A stretch of 64,000 nucleotides of DNA. Source: Ehretia macrophylla (taxonomy: Eukaryota > Streptophyta > Magnoliopsida > Boraginales > Ehretiaceae). Under the pieces are notes generated by a model that saw nothing but the letters and a program-made list of their open reading frames with translations, was not told the origin of the DNA and did not search any database. Shown piece by piece: positions 48,399 through 60,175 of this stretch. The translations under genes and the position numbers were made by a program. The DNA lies in assembly GCA_037974665.1 (NCBI GenBank), contig CM075764.1:86546825-86610824 (forward strand), written 5' to 3'. Positions within the stretch are counted from its first letter, which is position 1, and every line of letters starts with the position of its first letter.

Positions 48399-50784
48399 AT
48401 GGATGGCGATTTTAGCAATGTAGATTTTGGTAAGATGACATTTGGGTCTGTAGAAGAGGCATATGATTTCTACAATAGCTATGCACGTGTGAAAGGATTC
48501 AGTATTAGGAAATACACTATACAAAAACATCCAGTTACAAAAGTTGTAACGAATCGTAAGTTTGTTTGTTCTTGTCAAGGGTTGCGAAGGAAAGAATTCT
48601 TGGAAATGCCTGGTAGACAACGGGAACACCGTGCATTGACCAGATGTGAATGTAGTGCAAAACTTCATATAAAGCTTGATAGAGCAACCATGCGTTACAT
48701 AGTAACTACTTTTGTTGACGAGCACAATCATGAACTTGTACCCAAATATGGTGTTCCAGAGTTACGTTCGCACAGACACGTTGATGATGGGCATATAAAT
48801 GCAGCACATTCTATGCATCATGAAGGTATAAATCCTAGTAAAGTAATGGATTTCTTTAACTACAGTTCCGCAGGATACGAGAACGTGGGTTTCACTAGGC
48901 CAGACTTGTACAACAAAATTTATTGGGATCGCCAAAAAGAAATCATCGATGGGGATGCTAACATTGCGCTTGTGTACCTGTACGGGAAGTCCGAAGGAGA
49001 TCCAATGTTCTTTTTTGAGTACACAGTTGATGATGATAACCGGCTTGATAAATTTTTTTGGACTGATGGAAGGTCTAGGGAGGAGTACACAATATTCGGG
49101 GATGTATTGATATTTGATGCAACCTATAAGACCAATTCGTACAAATTTTCTTTAGTCATATTAGCTGGGGCAAACAATCATCGCAACACATGCATTTTTG
49201 GTGCTTCATTGATTAAAAATGAGAGCATAGAGTCCTATGTATGGGTGCTCAATACTTTTATGTCTACGATGAACAACAAGATACCATTGTCGGTGGTTAC
49301 CGACGGAGACAAGTCATTGCAAGTAGCTATCGCCATTGTCTTTCCAAATGCGAAACACAGGCTTTGTCGTTGGCATCTTGGACGTAATGCAACCTCAAAT
49401 GTGCATATTGATAATTTCGGGGAAACTTTTAGTAAATTGATGTCTCTCAAGTGTTCTATTGAGGAATTTGAATTTGAGTGGAGGAAAATGGTAGTTCATC
49501 ACGGCATTGAGAATCATAAGTGGATTGTAGATGTGTACGAACGGAGACACATGTGGTCTGAAGCATACCTTCAAGGTCAATTTTTCGCACTAGTCAAGAG
49601 TACTCAACGTTGCGAGGGTATGAATGCATTCTTGAATAAGTTTCTTGCGAGCAATAGGAAGCTGATAGACTTCATTAGGGATTACCACAGAGGATTGGAA
49701 CGCCTCCGAATTAACAATGTCAGGCAAGAAGTGTTGACAAACTATATGAAGCCGGTGTTGAGAACCTCGTTGGTAGAACTTGAGCATCATGCTGCCAGTG
49801 TGTTTACGCGAGCAATTTTCAAGAAGATCTAAAAACAAATTCAGTTGCAATCTATGCTTTGGCACGAACATGTTATCTCTCACGTCAATGGTAGTGATCG
49901 CACATATGTGGTAGCCGATTATAATAACAAAGGGTTGTTTCGTAAAGTGTTATTTAATCGGGATGGCCTACTTATTAGTTGCGATTGTTTAAGATTTGAA
50001 TCGTCCGGAATGGTATGTAAGCACATTGTATACGTGGTCAAGTGCGAAGGACTGACGCATATCCTACCATCTTGTATCAACCCACGTTAGACAGCTGTTA
50101 TTAGTCAAGACTTCTGTGATAAGAATTTGTCATCTGGCACGACTACCGAAATTGAGATGGCCCGACACGGTTATATAATCTCGAGGTGTAATGAAATGGG
50201 ATACTACGCGAAGATGACACTGCAAGGATATACAGAAGTCGTTGATGGCATCGCAAAACTAACTACTCGTGCAAAGGATTTATAGCTGTTGAAGGATAAT
50301 ACTAATGGAAATAAGGCGGAATCGTCCCAACCTGTGGAATTTGAAGTTTTAGATCCCAAAATTGTCAAACCAAAAGGAACAAGGGCTAAAAATAGTCAAA
50401 AACAACGTGCACCGAAACGTTGTAGGAAATGTGGGTTGATGATATTATTTATTGAATTAATAAAATATATTCAATTTTATTATAATGAAAAACGTGACGT
50501 GTTTTTGTAGGAATATTGGACATCAAGCAAATACGTGTCGTAAAGAACGCAATCATGCACCAGAGGATACTAATTCAACATACTACGGCTTGAACGATAA
50601 TCCTACTCAATCCATAACGCCAAATTTGAGGCATGAGAATAGCAGTATTAACTTGTTTGGGTATGGTTACGATAATATATTACTACGATATGGAGATACC
50701 GGTAATTTCGTTATGAGCCAATTTTTTACCGCGCACGGTGATAATGCTTCATCTAGTTCATCATTTCATATGCCAATTTTCTGA
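48399..50784 (+). pseudogene. FAR1/MULE-type transposase-like gene with premature stops
   Basis: The first 477 codons are open from ATG 48399. They hold a FAR1 DNA-binding domain (codons ~18-115, with 'FSIRKYTIQ' and conserved Cys/His) and a MULE transposase core ('FDATYKTN', 'VVTDGD', 'HRLCRWHLGRN'), followed by 'KSTQRCEGMN'. In the same frame after TAA at 49830-49832 comes a SWIM zinc finger (CDC...CKH near 49983-50030). Stops follow at 50088-50090 and 50283-50285. A 76-nt GT-AG intron (50435-50510) then restores a CCHC knuckle, CRKCGNIGHQANTC. The frame ends TGA 50782-50784. Family knowledge: FAR1-related genes derive from MULE transposases; some are transcription factors. Three stops make this copy a pseudogene or a decayed transposase. 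Transposon ends were not found. Confidence 0.85.
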
Positions 50785-52103
50785 CCCAATTGATCAATAA
50801 TCAGGTGATTTATAGAAATTTATTCGTAATTATTTTGTTAATGATTTTGGTTTTTTATTTTTGAATTTTTGGCGCGCACGATATGGCCAAATATTTTGCG
50901 ATTTGCTACATTGATGAAATGACAGGACATACTCAGTACATTAAATGCTTCTTTCACACAATTACAATATAACCCTTTCACTAACGTGTTGAAATTGAAA
51001 AGTAAAGGCTATTTTAGTCTATTTAGACATATTATTATCTTCTCTCCAATCTCAACGTACCAGTAGCAATCTTTTCTTCTTGGAAACTTACATCCTTTTT
51101 TAATTTAATTTAATTTAATCTAATTTCTCTCTCCTTCTTCATCCTTTTTTTCTTCTTTCCCTCTCTCTCTTAAAAATTTTTGCTTCTTTGTGCTATCATT
51201 GTGGTCCTGATTTAGAGTTTGATTCATCCTCCGTGAAAAGCTTGCTAGTAAAGTGGTTGTGGTTTTTTCGTCTCGATGAGTGTATATCTTTTTCTCTTTT
51301 TTTTTCTTTTTTTTTTTCATTTTTGTTCAGACTATCAATTTCTTGGTTGACCTTATGGATTTTCTTTTGCTTATTTATGAATATACTCTACAAAGGTTAA
51401 CTTAATAAGTGTTGGGTTTGTTTTTTTTTTCAGCTCATTTATCTCATATATCGTATAGATCCAGTTGTTGTAGTTCCATTTCCTTTTATGTTTTTTGTTT
51501 ACCCCTTTTGGTCTAAGTGCTCAAATGTGTAACTCTATAGCCGGATCATGTCCTCTTTTTTGGTATTTCGTTTTCATGATTTTTTAGTGTTGGTTGAGCA
51601 TGTGTTTTTTTTGCCGAGAATATACCCCACTAATCTTGACCCTAAAACTGATATTCTTGTTTGTTGATTTCTTGACCTCAAAAAAATCATCAATACCAAT
51701 TTTTGTAGCCAAAATATTGCTAAGGAGATTTGATCATACTAAATAAAAAAAAATGTGGCTGACATTGCATTTCTAGTGTTCTTCTTGCACTTGCGTTGTT
51801 ATCAGTATTTTCATGCATTTTTTTAGTGTTCTTTTTAATCAAGATTGGGGTTCAGTTCTTGTATTTATTTTATGTATTTTTGTATAATAATAAATTAATG
51901 ATAAATATAATCACATTAGATCTATTGCAACGTTATAATTTTCTACTCATCATATGTTACAAGTCAATCAAAGGTATGTAATTTTTATTTCTTTGGTAAA
52001 ACTTATTTATACGCTAGAAATCCGGACTGTAAAAATGTCTAATATGCAAAATTTTTTGGTTGACTTTGTAGTTACACGTGTCTTTTGGCTTGTAACAGGA
52101 ATC
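50785..52103. other. Region between FAR1-like and GRF genes
   Basis: T- and CT-rich sequence without a recognised gene. An acceptor-like 'ttgtaacag' just before 52104 suggests a 5' UTR intron of the GRF gene. Confidence 0.4.
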
Positions 52104-52529
52104 ATGTCAACAATAAGCAGACATAGGAATTCAAGGGGTGGATATAGGAATTCAAGGGGCATGTTGATTGATTTGCGATACACAACCAAAAGATGTCGTT
52201 TTTGCAAGAGGACAATGGATATCCTTGTTGTGCAGGATGAGAAGGAGTCGATTGGGTGGTTATACTATAAATGCCATCCATGCGACTTTTTCCGTTGGTA
52301 CGACCCAAAATGTATATCTTGGGGCAGAACTGGAGAGCTTGTTGTTCCTCTGACTGGTGATAGTAGTACAATGGAGTTAGATGAATGTGATAGTGATGAG
52401 GTCACATACCCCACTCAACTTAATAGCCAAGATTTTGATTCTATGAAAAACATGCTTAGGTTGCTTAGATTTTGTTGTTTTGGTAATATATTTATGTTGA
52501 TACTACTTATTGTGTTGAACTTGAAATGA
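52104..52529 (+). CDS. Small GRF-type zinc-finger protein
   Basis: An uninterrupted 141-codon frame starts at ATG 52104, just after a likely splice acceptor. The frame is also open further upstream, but that part looks like intron. Residues ~32-70 form a GRF zinc finger: CRFC near the start, then 'GWLYYKCHPCDFFRWYDP', giving the C-x2-C ... C-x2-C-x-FF-x-W pattern. A duplicated 'RNSRG' lies near the N-terminus, an acidic stretch near residue 95, and the C-terminus is hydrophobic ('IFMLILLIVLNL'), possibly a membrane anchor. Family knowledge: GRF fingers bind nucleic acid, and small plant GRF proteins of this shape are numerous and often near transposons. Its biological role is unknown. It lies 1.3 kb downstream of the FAR1-like gene on the same strand. 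Confidence 0.75.
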   Translation: MSTISRHRNSRGGYRNSRGMLIDLRYTTKRCRFCKRTMDILVVQDEKESIGWLYYKCHPCDFFRWYDPKCISWGRTGELVVPLTGDSSTMELDECDSDEVTYPTQLNSQDFDSMKNMLRLLRFCCFGNIFMLILLIVLNLK

Positions 52530-53390
52530 TAGTATAGTAGGTTGTAATGTTGGTTGTTAATATTTTGCTTTGAATGATGTAACCAAAACGTTGCTTAATG
52601 CAAACACATTTTGACCTGGAATTAAAATTATGTAATTTTGTGCGTGGATGATGCTCTAGTCAAAGAAGTTACAAGGTCGGAAAGGTATCAGCCCTACTAA
52701 AAGTTTTGCTCTCTCAACGCCCGAAAAAAAAAGGATAATATTCGAATGCCTTATGCCTTATGCCCAAACTGCTTCCTCCATTGCAAAACTTTATCACTGA
52801 GGCAATTTATTCGTATGGCCCCATAAATAAATATGAACATTATGCTAGTTTACAAAATTTCTTATCATGTCTAAATGCTGCTAGCAGCAGTTTCCTATAA
52901 GCCAAATATTTCCACAGTTATAACAGGAAAAATCACATTTACCCCCTCAATTATTTTTCCTGTTCAACAAAGAAACAAGAGAAAAAAATATTAACAAGCC
53001 AAAAAACAAACTTTTTTTCCTTAACACAGTAGATATAAAGCCATTACTATTATAAAATAATTCAACACACCATCCAAACCCAACTCAAATCAATTCCAAT
53101 TCAGAGCAATTACCCACTTCACATACTAAAAATCAACCATTTTCATAAATAATATCATATTAGACCTTCAAAATAACCCAAACGAAAATGTGAAATTTGC
53201 AATCTTTACACAATCATTTCAATGGTCAAAAGTGATCATACATGTAAATGAAAAAACTTTACAATAGAATTGTGCCCGCTTGACCTATTTACTTACAATA
53301 CCAAAAATTGATCGCTATATATCCAAAGATTTTGCCAAAAATCTAGTCAATTGTCAGTTAATCTCCTACTTCAACATATTTTTCGTATTT
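52530..53390. other. Non-coding sequence between convergent genes
   Basis: No gene is recognised. It should include the 3' ends of the GRF gene (plus) and the HMG-box gene (minus). Confidence 0.4.
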
Positions 53391-54046
53391 TCATAGTTGC
53401 AAGGATGTCGCCAAAGCATTATAGCCAATCGTTCTTGTTCTTTTTCTCTTCAAATAAAGCTCACATATCGAGACGAGTGTAGGCAAATACCACTTTGGTA
53501 GTTTAAAATCCTTCAAACGCGCATTGTATGTCAAATACCATGCCACCATATCTATAATCTGAAACAAAATGATTAAATATGGATAAAATATCGATAAATA
53601 TGTCTCGTAAATGTGAAGAGATTAATGAAAAGTATATAAAAGGTCTCATAAAACACCCACACTTCCAGTTAAAAACTTTATTGGTTCATCAGAACTTTTC
53701 TTACCCATGTTTTCATATTGAACTTTCTGGTTCGGCTTAAGCTCACGTCATTCCCGACCAATTACTCTCCTTACTTTGTCATCTATCTCCAATGTTGGTA
53801 CTTCTTCTTTCAGTTCCTTGTATCGTTCTTTCCTACAAAATAATGACAAATCTCAATTAATATTTGCTAACATAGTTCATGAGTAATGTAAACGACATAC
53901 AACACTTACATATAGAATCCGAAAGCATTTGTTGGCCTCTTTACTATCTTCAAACTAGGCCCAGCTACTATCTTTCTCTTCTTCTTGGATGAAGATGAAC
54001 TAGGACCTGTCTCTCCTAAAGATGCACTTCTTCTTGTTATCACCAT
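53391..54046 (-). pseudogene. Three-exon HMG-box gene with a stop inside the box
   Basis: Exons on the minus strand are 54046-53910, 53832-53661 and 53558-53391, with GT-AG introns and consistent phases (159 codons including stop). Exon 1 has a Ser/Lys-rich basic start (SSSSSKKKRKIV) and 'VKRPTNAFGFYM'. Exon 2 continues 'KERYKELKEEVPTLEIDDKV', then 'RRVIGRE', a TGA at 53750-53748 and 'RELKPNQKVQYENMGKK'. Together this is the HMG-box pattern (RPxNAFxxF ... GxxW...L...K..Y), and the TGA lies at the usual Trp. Exon 3 ('MVAWYLTYNARLKDF...') is not a domain I recognise. HMG-box proteins bend DNA in the nucleus. The stop makes this copy probably non-functional unless it is read through. An acceptor-like site just before the ATG suggests a further 5' exon. 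Confidence 0.7.
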
Positions 54047-56514
54047 TGTTGCTGAAATCATAATATTTTTTTTTTTTTCAGATTACATATATCAAGTTCT
54101 AAACAACAAATATAGGATGCACATGTACAAATTTTCATATGTCAACTACAAATATTGTCTTCGAGGAGTTTTAAATATTTTTCTTAGTGCCATTCTTTCT
54201 AGAACTAAATAATTTGAAGACACATAAATGGTGTAAATGATGAGCTACAAATCAAGAATAAAAGATACACATATCTCCCAAACACAAAGATATATACTGA
54301 GAGATGCAAGCTTTCAAATAATCAAGATAAATAAGCTTTCTTTTGCATTCTACTCTTACTATTATGTGAATCGGTTTTGTCTCTCAATTGTTTTCTAGTC
54401 ACATTGAACACAAATTTTGGAACTAATCCTAAAATCTATCGTCATCAAACTTCAACAAGAGTATCCAAGCTCAGTGATTGCAAACTATGAGTGATGCTTA
54501 TGAGCCATGGAGGCCATAATTATGTTTGCTGCTCTATCGCCTAGCTTTAAGCATACATATACTCTCTTCCAGTCATTCTAAATGATTCTAAATCGATTCT
54601 TAAAATTGCACGTTGGAGCATGATGAAATACGCAGCTAAATAAGGGATAAATCATACAAATTGAATACGATCCACCAGTCAAATCCTATTCAAGAATCAA
54701 CTAAAGAAAAGTGATCTTTTATCACAGAGGTTAGTTACATTCCTATGGCCTAATAATCAAAATTGCCCTATGTTAAAACAAGATCTTCAAGACAAGATCA
54801 GAAAAGGTTGAAACTTGAGGATAAATACAGTGACCCTTTAAGCAAAAAAAAAGCAAGTGTCTTGAAAATGAGCACTAATTATACCTCAGAAAATGTAAAG
54901 CTCAGAGCTTTTACTCAAAAACTCAAGTATTTTCACCAAAATAAACAGTTAAATTTTAAAGAAGAGGATCCAAGAATGCATGAAAGATCAAGTCTTAGAA
55001 CCAACACACACATATATATGTATAATAATATACTATATGTCACACACACAAAATACCTACGAGTATGCGTATAGTATAATATATTATCAATGAAGGCCTT
55101 TAGCAACTAGTGTAAAAAATAAAGGTATAATTTACACATACATACGAGTAATCACAAACCCATTATACAAAATAAAATAAAATAAAAATTAACGGCGAGA
55201 TCGACGACGTTGTGAAAAGTTGAGCCGGAAATGAAAGGAGCACCAAGGGCATAGAAAATAAAGGTAGAATTTACAAACAGAATAAGAAAATAGCTACTTT
55301 TACATTGCCACCAATATCCTAGTCCCTCCAAAAGTGGTTAATCTATTCTTCCCCGGCATTCCAGTATCAGTCATCTCCAAAAAGGAAGAATCACAATGTA
55401 TAATATGAAACTGAAGGTCTTCCTAAACCATTTCACGTTAAAAATTCACAATCTCTTTTCCTCGTCTCAATAAAGTAAGAAATATTCTACAAGCCTCTCT
55501 TGCCCAGAAGAAAAGGTGAACAAGAAACAATTACAGAATCTTTACTTTAATTTACTTTCTTAGGATTTACAATTACATAATTTTTGTCTAGAATAACAAA
55601 GAAAAAAAATATCGTGACTGAGACTCCAAGTTGCAATGATTCTCTCTGCCTCTGGGTCTACTTTAGTAAAAATAGTTTAGTTAATAATGAAAATGTTAAT
55701 TTGGATTTTCAGTTGATTTTAGCAGTGATAAATCGAACAAAAAGTTAATTTTGTTCATACTACCCCTAGTTACTAAATTTTTTTTCTGTCATTGTACACA
55801 TACATATAGGTAATCACTGACCCATATGTATTGAAGTGACCCATTATACAAAACTCAATATACATATACATACGGGTAATCATAAGCCCATTATATAAAA
55901 CTCAATATACATATACATGCGGGTAATCACAGACCCATTTTTTTTTTCTCTATAGCATGCCTTTAGCAACTAATGTAGAAAATAAAGGTAGAATTTACAC
56001 ATACATAAAATCACAAACCCATTATACAAAACCAAAAAAAAAAAAGGAAAGTTACCGGCGTGATTAGGAGCACGAAGGGGGTGAACTATCTTCTGGTCTT
56101 CCCTATTCCTTTTGCGTTGGCATATGAGATGGGTGGGAAGAGATGAACAGTTTCTTTGCAGAGGTGAAGTGGCGTGATTTTTACAAAGGGGTGATCGTAA
56201 CCCTATCTTCCTTTTTTTTGGCTGCCAAATGAGATGGGTGGTGGAAGGAGATGGACAATGACAAAAAAAAAAGGAAGGAGATGAACAGTTCGTTTGCAGC
56301 GTTTGCAGAGGTGTGATGATAGAGATAAACGTTGATGTGATTTTGCTTGGGCAATTGGTGTTTTCTTGGAATTGATGAAAAGGGCACTAAGGTAATTTGG
56401 GTGTAAGGATAAATTAGACATTATACACAAATTAGTATTTTCTACTATTGAGTGGGAATCAGAGTTAATTTTGTCATTGTAGTATACAAACTTAATAAAA
56501 AAAAAAAAATTGTG
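54047..56514. repeat. Non-coding region with several direct repeats
   Basis: No gene is supported. The segment at about 55088-55165 (gcctttagcaactagtg and onward) recurs at 55960-56030. 'catacgggtaatca' units recur at about 55800-55935. A 'gagatgggtgg...gatgaacagtt' block at 56125-56165 recurs at 56230-56310. Two short minus frames at 56430-56181 cover the last block and look incidental, but they could belong to the 5' region of the HMG gene. Confidence 0.5.
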
Positions 56515-56554
56515 TCAGAATGTCCAGACGTTTCAGAACGTCTGGACGTTCTGA
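56515..56554. repeat. Near-perfect 18-bp stem hairpin
   Basis: The arm 56515-56532 (TCAGAATGTCCAGACGTT) pairs with 56537-56554 over 17 of 18 positions around a TCAG loop. It lies in otherwise AT-rich sequence. Confidence 0.8.
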
Positions 56555-57410
56555 AGAGTGTCCCTTACTTGTCATGTGTCAAGCACTGATGATTTTACTT
56601 GTCACATCAACAATAAACGATCGCATTGAATAATTTTTCAAATTTCTGCACTCAAAATTGAATGAAAGAGTTTAATATAATTTATTATAAAAAATAAATA
56701 AATTTAAATTATAACTTTGATTTCTATTGCATTATAAAAAATATATATATATCTACACTTACACATTCAACTAAATCTCCAAAAATGTTTATCATGTTGG
56801 AAATAGGGTTGTCATTGTGTCAACGAGACTTAATTATAATAGATTATTTATTAGATGGTAGGAATTATAATAGATTATTTATTAGATGGTAGGTTGCTAG
56901 CCTCTCAAACTTGTGGAACTGCTTATTTATATGTTTTCTTGTAATTGAATAAATTGTAATTAGTCGACAAAAATCTTGTAATTGGAAAGTGGCAACCATT
57001 TTCTCTTGGACAAACTAAATTTTCCTCCCCAAGATTAATGTTTTGGCCTTCTTTTGATTCCGTAAGCATTTTGGAGATATCAGCCTCTAGAATCTATAAT
57101 TTATGTGAACAAGCACACTTTTTAAGACTTTGAACTCAGCTCATATGTCTAGTAATGTTCCCAGTCAAATGAAAGTATTGGTACAGAACATGATACGTTT
57201 GCCTGCCAAATGCCACAAACTCAAGATCAACAGGATTTTTTGTTTTCTCTTTTTTTTTTGGGTCAAGTTGTTGGAGTTTTATATTAATAATAGTCGGCTC
57301 TTCATACAACTCAATAGTTGTACATAAAGGTATTATATAATAGGAAAAAACTTCAAAATCTGTGGACGTTTTGAATGTCTCACAAACAGATGTGTGAGAT
57401 TTATTTTTGA
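56555..57410. other. AT-rich non-coding sequence
   Basis: No gene. A 33-bp word (attataatagattatttattagatggtagg) is tandemly duplicated at about 56832-56892. Near 57360, 'tgtggacgttttga' resembles the hairpin arm at 56541. Confidence 0.45.
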
Positions 57411-57672
57411 ATTTTTTTTAAAAATAATTAGTATTAAATTGGTTTCTTTTGAATAATATAAATAAATTTAAATTTTTTTAAAAAACAACAAGAACTAAAT
57501 TGACTAATTTTAAATAATATAAATAAATTTAAAATTTTAGAAAATTAAAAATAATAAGTATTAAATTGGTTAATTTTGAATAATATAAATAAATTTAAAT
57601 TTTTTTAGAAAATAATAAGGACTAAATTGACTAATTTTAAATAATATAAATAAATTTAAAATTTTAGAAAAT
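57411..57672. repeat. AT-rich tandem repeat, ~62-bp unit, four copies
   Basis: Each unit contains 'taaattg(g/a)', 'aataatataaataaattta' and a 'ttttt/aaaatttt' joint. Copies alternate slightly between two variants. Confidence 0.8.
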
Positions 57673-57939
57673 GATAGGGACCATTGGTTCTGTTTTTCCA
57701 ATTTTTTAATATAAAGAATTCAATATGTAATTATTTTTTTTCTTCTTGATATATCGTTGTTGATGGTTTCTATTATCTTTAATTTACATATATTTCTTTC
57801 ATATTCTCTCTTTCTTTTTCTTTCAATAGAGTAATTTTCAAATGATTGAGATTTATTTTTTTTGAAAATATTCAATTCACCCCCTAATGACTAGGATATA
57901 CTAAGGAATGATCCAAGTCGTTAAAAATATGCAGCTAAA

Positions 57940-58283
57940 ACTAACTCCAACATACTCCCTACTTTTCTCTCTACATAAAGAGAGTTTGATTGAAGTTGTC
58001 TCTCTAGCTTTAGGGGTTCCTTATTTCAGTTTCACTCCAACAGTCTCTCTAATTTTAATTTATCCTTATTTTTTGGAGTCCCTATTTCAATTTTACTCAA
58101 ACAGTCTCCTTAAAAATTATGTTTTAGCATTCCAACAGTCATATTTTTTTACTATTGGAGCACTTTTGCAAATGTAGAGAGCCACTTTTTAGCTCTTTAC
58201 ATTTGACAAGTCTGGTGGGTAAAATAGGGGCTCCGAATTCTAAGGAACCCTAGCTAGAGAGGCTGTTGGAGCATTTTTCACTT
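57940..58283. mobile_element. MITE-like unit with CTCCAACA ends
   Basis: 'ctccaacatactccc' near 57946 and the reversed 'gctccaacagcctctc' near 58260 face each other around about 310 bp containing further 'ccaacagt' words. The pattern fits a common plant MITE type. TSD not resolved. Confidence 0.45.
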
Positions 58284-58818
58284 ATTTGCCTCCCTATAAT
58301 AGCTAAAGAGTCATTATAGAAAATCTCTTGAAGTAAGTCTAACAAATGAAATCCAATGAATTTGTCCGATACGCAATTGTGATTGTTAAAAAAAAAAAAA
58401 AGGCCCTCCAAGTCTTGATCCAAAAAAAATAAAAATAAAAAGCCCTCCAAGTACATTACGGTCAATATCATAGGATTGACACGAATATGATTACAACATC
58501 CTAATGCTAACGTACTTTACTTTTTTAGTTAAGTAAACTACAAAAGACTATACAGTATATTTAGTTGAAATTGCAAGTTGAGGATATGCTAGCGTGATAA
58601 TACAATAATTCTTTGTTTTATATCACGTGGTTATTGCACACACATGGACAATGAACTGCATGTGTATAAATTATAGAGGATTGATATATTACTACAATAC
58701 AATATAGTTTAACGTGTAATTTTAATAAAAATATAGAGTAAAATTTTGCACTTTACCCTTGAGGTCATAAAATTATTTGGGAGTTTTTATATAAGCTCTA
58801 CACTTATCGTCATAAATA
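58284..58818. other. Non-coding sequence
   Basis: No gene. A 36-bp stretch at about 58540-58576 ('aaagactatacagtatat' and on) nearly repeats 42388-42423. Confidence 0.45.
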
Positions 58819-59395
58819 GTGGCGGAGCTAGACACTCGAGATTAGGGGGTGTCGCTTTGCCACCTGGGATTAAGAGTGTATTACGTTGCAGAGTCAGTAA
58901 CTGGGTTTAGGCACTCATTCATATAAATTTATTTTATATAAATTGAAAAAAAAATTATTGTCTTTATCCCTAAAATCATGACAACGATGAAAAATATTAA
59001 AATATTTAAACATATAGAATTCGTTAGTATTAGTTTCGAACTATTTAATCAAATATATAAAATAATCAATTAAAAATAAAAGATAGTGTAAAAATCATTT
59101 TAAAAAATTAAAATTAAAATTAAATGTACAATTAAATTAGAATAGTTTAACTTAAATGTTAAAAATATTACAAAAATAAATGAATCAAAATTCATACACA
59201 ATGATAACCCAAATAGTCCATGAAATATAGAAAATAAATTTAAAACCTATTTATAAATAAGAGAATAAAAGTAAAAAATGAAGAGAGAAAAACATGAGAA
59301 AAGAGAAAGAATAAAAATAAAAGAGTATTTTTAAAAGAACAAAAAAAAAACCTTCAAAGTTTAGGGGTTCATGTGAACATGTGGCTCCGCCAGTG
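58819..59395. mobile_element. MITE with TGGCGGAGC ends and 10-bp direct repeat flanks
   Basis: The left end GTGGCGGAGCTAGAC and the reversed right end CACTGGCGGAGCCAC form short terminal repeats. GTCATAAATA occurs exactly on both sides (58809-58818 and 59396-59405). An 8-10 bp duplication fits hAT or Mutator-type non-autonomous elements. The interior is AT-rich and non-coding. Confidence 0.7.
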
Positions 59396-59405
59396 GTCAT
59401 AAATA

Positions 59406-59930
59406 AGGAAAAAATAATAAAAGAAAAGAAATGATTCAATAATAAAGAAAAGAAGAAAGATTAAATCTTGTTTAAATTGAGTAAAATTACAAAAAAAGAC
59501 TCATAAAGGAATAAAGGTATTATTTGTTTAGATTGAAAACAAAATAGAATTTAATATATCATGCTTTCTTCTTATTTTTGCTAACAAGGATAGTATAATT
59601 ATTTAAAATCTAATCATAGTCCCAAAAGTCATTATTTTTTACCCCAATTTTCGGACCAATATAAATGATTTTCAATATCACCTCCTCCTACCCCAATCAT
59701 TCTCCAACCCTCTAAATCCAAACAATAAGAAAGATTCAAAAATCTCACGCAAACTGACATGAACTAGTGATCATCCCAAACTTCTATAGGATTCGTGTGA
59801 AAGCTATACATGTGGTCATGAACTTCTCTTCTAGAAGATTTTGAATAATTAAGCGCTTTGGTGTGCAAGAAGGGGTAAATGCCTCAGATGTCTCCATCAC
59901 TGACCCCTCATATCTCGATATGCTAAGATC
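59406..59930. other. Non-coding AT-rich sequence
   Basis: No gene is recognised. It begins with AG-rich low-complexity sequence. Confidence 0.4.
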
Positions 59931-60175
59931 ACCTCCAAAATCTCACGTAGATTGATAGTTACGTGGAGACTTTTCATCGTCCAAAATCTCATCTCACACA
60001 TATTGACAATTATGTGGAGACTTTTCATCGTTTGAAATCTCACGCAGACTGACAACTGTGTAGGGATTTTTCATCGTTCAAAATCTCACGCAAACTGATA
60101 ACTACGTGGAGACTTTTCATCGTCCAAAATCTCATCTCACACAAATTGACAACTACGTGGGGACTTTTCATCACC
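59931..60175. repeat. Minisatellite, ~50-57-bp unit, about five copies
   Basis: Units follow 'aaatctcacgcagactgaca' ... 'gtggagacttttcatcg' with small length changes. Both flanks ('tcactgacccctcata' and 'caagatctcatctttggttg') resemble the LINE 3' UTR at 35880-36010, so the minisatellite may have expanded inside such a UTR. Confidence 0.75.
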
